This document shows positions 60,522-64,000 of a stretch of DNA of 64,000 nucleotides, in pieces. The stretch is from NCBI GenBank assembly GCA_002423435.1, contig DIWE01000043.1, forward strand, positions 1 to 64,000, read 5' to 3'. The translations under genes were made by a program, and so were the position numbers. This DNA is from Clostridiales bacterium UBA6114 (GTDB taxonomy: Bacteria; Bacillota; Clostridia; Oscillospirales; Butyricicoccaceae). Each line of letters starts with the position of its first letter. Positions within the stretch are counted from its first letter, which is position 1. The notes under the pieces were generated by a model that worked only from the letters and a program-made list of their open reading frames with translations, had not been told where the DNA came from and ran no database searches.

Positions 60522-61606
60522 GACATGCAGACCATAAAAGGCGCAGATGGAGATGGATCTCTCGCATAATGCTTTCGGTTTTCCTGTTTGCGGCCTGTTT
60601 TGCCGCAGGATATGGGCTCGCGGAACTGATTTTCCGCTTTACCGGCCGCCCCGCCGCGATTTGGACGCACGTTATTACGGGGCTTTCCGGCCTGTGCGTT
60701 TTCGCGCTCGGAGCGAAGGTCTTCGTAGGAATGCACATAAGGGCACATCGAAGAAACGGACGCGGGCGTTGGGATACAGTCCGAAACGAATTCTTAGACG
60801 ACACCATCAAAGCCATAGAACGCATCGCGCGCGGGGATTTCAGCGTGCTGATACCGGTGAACGAGCTAAACCCTTTTTCCGAGGTTGCCGAAAGCGTCAA
60901 CAAAATGGCGAGGGAGCTTGGCTCGATGGAGAACCTGCGGCAGGATTTTATTTCGAACGTATCCCACGAGATACAGTCTCCGCTGACCTCGATCGGCGGG
61001 TTCGCCTCTCTTTTGAAAAACGACGCGCTTACGCCTTCGCAGCGCGCGCATTATATCGATGTGATCGAAACCGAAGCGGGGAGGCTCTCCAAATTAAGCG
61101 ACAATCTGCTGAAGCTGTCGTCCCTCGAGAGTAACGCGCAGCCGCTTACCGTAACGTCGTTTTCACTGGATAAGCAGCTTCAAAACGCCGTTTTAGTGCT
61201 CGAGCCGCAGTGGGCTGAAAAGGACATCGATCTTTCCCTCATCCTTGAAAAAATCACTTACAGCGGCGACGAGGGTCTGCTCACCCAGGTCTGGATCAAC
61301 CTGATCCACAACGCGATCAAATTCACGCCCGAAAAAGGAGAAATCGGCGTCACACTGACAAACGGCGGGGAGACGGCGGTTTGCCGGATATCCGACACCG
61401 GCGCCGGAATCTGTGATGAGGACAGGATGCATATTTTCGAGCGTTTTTACAAGGCCGACAAAGCCCGTGACCGCGCTTTGGGCGGCAGCGGGCTCGGGTT
61501 GTCGCTCGTAAAAAAAATCGTGGAGCTTCACGGCGGCACGGTTACCGTGGAAAGCCAGATCGGAAAGGGAAGCACATTTACCGTAACGCTGCCTCTGAAA
61601 GAATAA
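60518..61606 (+). CDS. Sensor histidine kinase
   Basis: 362 residues. Two membrane helices (about 15-40 and 50-72) enclose a very short outer loop, so the sensing is probably intramembrane, as in BceS-type or LiaS-type kinases. A HAMP domain (about 75-130) is followed by the H box SHEIQSP with phospho-acceptor His150, and the ATPase part has NLIHNAIKFTP, DTGAGI and GGSGLGLSLVKKIV. Start overlaps the response regulator stop (ATGA). Confidence 0.92.
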   Translation: MRHADHKRRRWRWISRIMLSVFLFAACFAAGYGLAELIFRFTGRPAAIWTHVITGLSGLCVFALGAKVFVGMHIRAHRRNGRGRWDTVRNEFLDDTIKAIERIARGDFSVLIPVNELNPFSEVAESVNKMARELGSMENLRQDFISNVSHEIQSPLTSIGGFASLLKNDALTPSQRAHYIDVIETEAGRLSKLSDNLLKLSSLESNAQPLTVTSFSLDKQLQNAVLVLEPQWAEKDIDLSLILEKITYSGDEGLLTQVWINLIHNAIKFTPEKGEIGVTLTNGGETAVCRISDTGAGICDEDRMHIFERFYKADKARDRALGGSGLGLSLVKKIVELHGGTVTVESQIGKGSTFTVTLPLKE

Positions 61607-61611
61607 GATCG

Positions 61612-61669
61612 TTCGTTTACACTCCGTTTAACTCGGATTTATCCTCCGTTTAATTTGCGGCCGTAGAAT
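61612..61669 (+). promoter_or_regulatory. Promoter with tandem response-regulator boxes before the ABC operon
   Basis: About four tandem 10-11-bp repeats: TTCGTTTAC (61612), CTCCGTTTA (61622), CTCGGATTTA (61632) and CTCCGTTTA (61644), the last two exact copies being 22 bp apart, then a TAGAAT -10 box (61664-61669). OmpR-type regulators bind such direct repeats in place of a -35 box. The same box lies before the regulator's own gene. Confidence 0.7.
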
Positions 61670-61691
61670 AAGACCGTAGATTAAACGGAGG
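61643..61691 (+). promoter_or_regulatory. Inverted repeat covering the small ORF's ribosome-binding site
   Basis: CCTCCGTTTAAT (61643-61654) and ATTAAACGGAGG (61680-61691) form a perfect 12-bp inverted repeat whose right arm is the ribosome-binding site of the 40-aa ORF. In transcripts reading through from the kinase gene it could hide that site. In transcripts from the 61664 promoter the left arm would be absent, so translation would be free. Confidence 0.5.
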
Positions 61692-61698
61692 TGTTTTT

Positions 61699-61821
61699 AT
61701 GTTTTCAATAATTGTACTGCTGTGCCGCGCGATCGGGCGCATGATCAAGGCGTTTCCGACGCGGGGCGCCGATGCATCCGGCATATCGCATTTTGCGTAT
61801 GAAGCGGGGGGAATCGCATGA
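61699..61821 (+). CDS. 40-residue ORF coupled to the ABC transporter genes
   Basis: 40 codons with ATG at 61699 after ACGGAGG. The product begins MFSIIVLLCRAIGRMIKAF, a short hydrophobic-then-basic N-terminus, and ends with a neutral tail. The TGA stop overlaps the ATG of the ABC ATPase gene (ATGA). It could be a small membrane peptide or a leader ORF that couples translation. No family recognised. Confidence 0.5.
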   Translation: MFSIIVLLCRAIGRMIKAFPTRGADASGISHFAYEAGGIA

Positions 61822-62765
61822 GTTCGATTATTTGTGTAGACGGGCTTGTCAAGCAATATTCCAAGGCAAAGGAGCCCGCGGTAAAAGGCGTAAGCTTCGA
61901 TGTGAACGAGGGGGACTTTTTCGCGTTTCTGGGCCCCAACGGCGCGGGCAAGACGACGACGATCTCGATCCTGACGACCATGCTTTCAAAGACGTCCGGC
62001 GGTGTGACGATTGCCGGATACGACGTGGAAAAGGAGGCGCAGCGCGTGCGGGAAAAGGTGGGAATCATCTTTCAGCAGCCGAGCCTCGACCCGCAGCTCT
62101 CGGCGGAGGAAAACATCCGCTTTCACGCCTGCCTGTACGGTATGTACGGCTACCGCCCCAGCTTTAAGCTGATGCCCGCCGAATACCGGAGCCGCGTAAC
62201 GGAGCTTGCCGAAATCGTCGGCATCGAAGAGGCACTGTCGAGGCCCGTCAAGAAGCTCTCCGGCGGGATGCAGCGCAAGCTGGAAATCATCCGCAGCCTG
62301 ATCCACACGCCGAAAATCCTGTTTCTCGACGAGCCGACGCAGGGGCTTGACGCGGTCAGCCGTCGGAGCTTGTGGAATTACATCGACGGCGTCCGTAAAG
62401 AAAACGGCACGACGGTCTTTCTCACCACCCACTACATCGACGAGGCGGAGCACGTCGACCGCGTCTGCATCATTAACCACGGGAAGATCGCCATTACCGG
62501 CTCGCCGAGCGAGATGAAGGCGAGCATATTAAAACAGGAGCTTATTTTGGACGCATTGGACAGGGAAGGGCTGATCCGTGAAATCGCGGATATGAACTTA
62601 AGTTACTGCGTCGAGGATCATGTCGTCGTTCCGTATCAGGGCATGGAGGCGCAGAAGATCATCGCGCGGCTCGAGACAAGGCTTTCGGTGCTGAAGATTC
62701 AGGAACCGTCCCTCGAGGACGCTTATGTAGAATATCTGATGAGAGGGGAAGGTGAAGCGGCGTGA
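61818..62765 (+). CDS. ABC transporter ATP-binding protein (ABC-2 exporter type)
   Basis: A 315-residue cytoplasmic ATPase. Walker A GPNGAGKT (about 39-46), Q-loop FQQPSLDPQLSAEEN, signature LSGGMQRK and Walker B ILFLDEPTQGLD are all present. A C-terminal region of about 80 residues resembles the DrrA/NatA-type exporters. It should power the ABC-2 permease encoded next, for example drug or peptide export. It overlaps the permease gene by 4 bp (GTGA) and is probably induced by the two-component system. Confidence 0.92.
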   Translation: MSSIICVDGLVKQYSKAKEPAVKGVSFDVNEGDFFAFLGPNGAGKTTTISILTTMLSKTSGGVTIAGYDVEKEAQRVREKVGIIFQQPSLDPQLSAEENIRFHACLYGMYGYRPSFKLMPAEYRSRVTELAEIVGIEEALSRPVKKLSGGMQRKLEIIRSLIHTPKILFLDEPTQGLDAVSRRSLWNYIDGVRKENGTTVFLTTHYIDEAEHVDRVCIINHGKIAITGSPSEMKASILKQELILDALDREGLIREIADMNLSYCVEDHVVVPYQGMEAQKIIARLETRLSVLKIQEPSLEDAYVEYLMRGEGEAA

Positions 62766-63586
62766 GCGAGCTTGTACTGGGACAGCCAAAAATGAAGTCG
62801 AAGATTATGCGGGAACTAAATGCCATAGTCACCATCGCGGCAAGAGACATAACCCTGTTTTTCAAGTCGCCGGGAATGATCATCATGAGCCTCGCCATGC
62901 CGCTTTTCATGATGGGCATGCTGGGCGGCAGCCTTGCGCAGAACATGGCGGGCGGCCTCGGCTTCGATTATGGGGAATTCATGCTGATCGGGATGCTGGT
63001 CAATATGCTGTTCATGACGACGACGACCGGCATTACCTCGCTTGTCGAGGACCACTTCACCGATTTCACCCAGGAGATGATGATTTCGCCCGTCTCCCGT
63101 TATTCCATCGTGATCGGCAAAATCGCCGGCTCGTCCTTCGGGGCGATCGTCAGCATGATCGGCACTCTTATTGTCGGCCTCGTCATGGGGATCACGCTGC
63201 CCGTATCGCAGATGCTGGCCGTCCTCGCTTTGTCGCCGCTCATGTGCCTGTCGGCGGGCGCGCTCGCCATGATTGTGATCGGGCTTATAAAGAGCAACAA
63301 AATGGCCAATATGGCCGTGATGCTGATCACGATGCCGCAGATGTTCCTGTCCGGCGCGATTATCCCTATTAATCACTCGAGCGGCGTGCTGTTTGTTTTA
63401 AGCCGTATGATGCCGATGACCTACTGCCTCGATCTTGTGCGCGCGGTGGTTTACGCCGGGACGCCGGAATATGATAGCGTGGTGCTGTTCAACCCGGCCG
63501 TCACGTGTGCCGCCATTATCGCGATTACGGTCGTCTGCCTGATCGTCGGCACCTTCTTCTTCGCCAGAAGCGAGAAAAACAAATAA
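62762..63586 (+). CDS. ABC-2 family permease
   Basis: A 274-residue membrane protein with six hydrophobic segments, as in DrrB/NatB-type exporters. ABC-2 features are LNAIVTIAARDITLFFKSPGMIIMSLAMPLFMMGMLGG at the N-terminus, MISPVSRYSIVIGKIAGSSFGAIVSM and MTYCLDLVRAVVY. The start is GTG at 62762, overlapping the ATPase stop. It forms the channel for the ATPase; the transported compound is unknown. Confidence 0.9.
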   Translation: MSELVLGQPKMKSKIMRELNAIVTIAARDITLFFKSPGMIIMSLAMPLFMMGMLGGSLAQNMAGGLGFDYGEFMLIGMLVNMLFMTTTTGITSLVEDHFTDFTQEMMISPVSRYSIVIGKIAGSSFGAIVSMIGTLIVGLVMGITLPVSQMLAVLALSPLMCLSAGALAMIVIGLIKSNKMANMAVMLITMPQMFLSGAIIPINHSSGVLFVLSRMMPMTYCLDLVRAVVYAGTPEYDSVVLFNPAVTCAAIIAITVVCLIVGTFFFARSEKNK

Positions 63587-63621
63587 GCATAAATTAAGAA
63601 ATTAACAGGAGGATTTTCATC

Positions 63622-64000
63622 ATGAACAACAAGGATTTTACTTTAGCCGAACAGTTTTCACACATTACCCGGCTGCTCTTTAAGGAACGGCTCCGCAGCT
63701 TTAAGACGAGCGGCGGGCCGGATGCCTGGCGCAAAAGGCTGCTGGGGCTTGTAAAGGCGCACCCGGGCATGACATTAAAAAAGTTGTCCGGAATGCTGAA
63801 CCACCGTATGCCGGCGGGGGAAGAGCTGCTGCTGGGACTTGAAAAGAAGGGGTATGTCGCGATGAAGCCCGTCGACGGCTCCGAAGACAAGGTTTTAGAG
63901 CTGACCGAACTTGGGCAAAAAGAGGCGGCCGAATACCCGGACTTAAACGGCGTGTTCGACGTCCTGAGCGATGAGGAAAAAGCGGCCATGAGCGGCTTTC
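63622..64000 (+). CDS. MarR-like winged-helix regulator (partial, cut by window end)
   Basis: At least 126 residues, with the C-terminus beyond the window. The central part (LVKAHPGMTLKKLSGMLNHRMPAGEELLLGLEKKGYV, then ELTELGQKEAAEY) has the winged-helix pattern of MarR-type repressors: a recognition helix, a wing and LTELG. AGGAGG (63607-63612) lies before the ATG. It follows the permease gene by 35 bp and probably belongs to the same operon, giving local control of the exporter. Confidence 0.75.
   Translation, partial: MNNKDFTLAEQFSHITRLLFKERLRSFKTSGGPDAWRKRLLGLVKAHPGMTLKKLSGMLNHRMPAGEELLLGLEKKGYVAMKPVDGSEDKVLELTELGQKEAAEYPDLNGVFDVLSDEEKAAMSGF

Overview
The window comes from a spore-forming member of the Bacillota, most likely a Clostridia-type anaerobe of moderate G+C content. 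The evidence is a cotJ spore-coat cluster at the left edge, Gram-positive Shine-Dalgarno sites (AGGAGG-like), frequent TTG and GTG starts, an S-layer-homology (SLH) surface protein, lipoprotein-anchored TRAP receptors, and no outer-membrane genes. The species cannot be told from this sequence. No rRNA, tRNA or CRISPR array was seen.

Layout. Positions 1-12.5 kb hold mostly housekeeping genes: cotJA, cotJB and a truncated cotJC, a cold-shock protein, a DUF6320/acetyltransferase-like pair, a zinc-ribbon protein, a B12-binding radical SAM enzyme, an ABC-F ATPase plus a small ABC-F remnant, a MYG1-like protein, a DEAD-box helicase and a membrane-anchored parvulin foldase. Positions 12.65-12.9 kb are an unusual series of five intergenic palindromes.

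Positions 12.9-21.05 kb form a catabolic regulon for an unidentified sugar acid or related carbohydrate. It has three TIM-barrel epimerase/isomerase genes, a HPS/KGPDC-type decarboxylase, a UlaG-like metallo-hydrolase and a three-gene DctPQM TRAP transporter. A FadR-type GntR repressor and three matching operators, each just downstream of a textbook -35/-10 promoter, tie it together. The enzyme set resembles the ula (ascorbate) pathway with the PTS replaced by a TRAP importer.

Positions 21.1-45.6 kb are a second, larger catabolic island lying between two direct repeats of about 90 bp; the right copy is the leader of a serine recombinase gene. On the minus strand is an operon of acetate-kinase-like kinase, PrpR-type sigma-54 activator and DUF2877 (AllH-like). 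On the plus strand, behind a good sigma-54 promoter, are DUF1116 (AllG-like), a fumarate-reductase-type flavoprotein, a TAXI TRAP receptor and fused permease, two IlvD/Edd dehydratases, FdrA (AllF-like), a second DUF1116, a DctPQM TRAP system, a UxaA-type dehydratase and an LctP permease. The AllF/AllG/AllH-like set plus an acyl-phosphate kinase suggests phosphorolytic cleavage of an unknown hydroxy-acid or ureide-like substrate, with ATP made by the kinase. A tandem 133-bp leader whose last hairpin hides the ribosome-binding site precedes the first dehydratase.

Positions 45.7-64 kb hold the serine recombinase, a giant (about 2840 aa) secreted SLH protein with a 15-codon leader ORF, a convergent MalT/SARP-like STAND regulator, and a response regulator/histidine kinase pair. 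Binding-site repeats link that pair to a downstream operon of a 40-aa ORF, an ABC ATPase, an ABC-2 permease and a MarR-like regulator that runs off the right edge.
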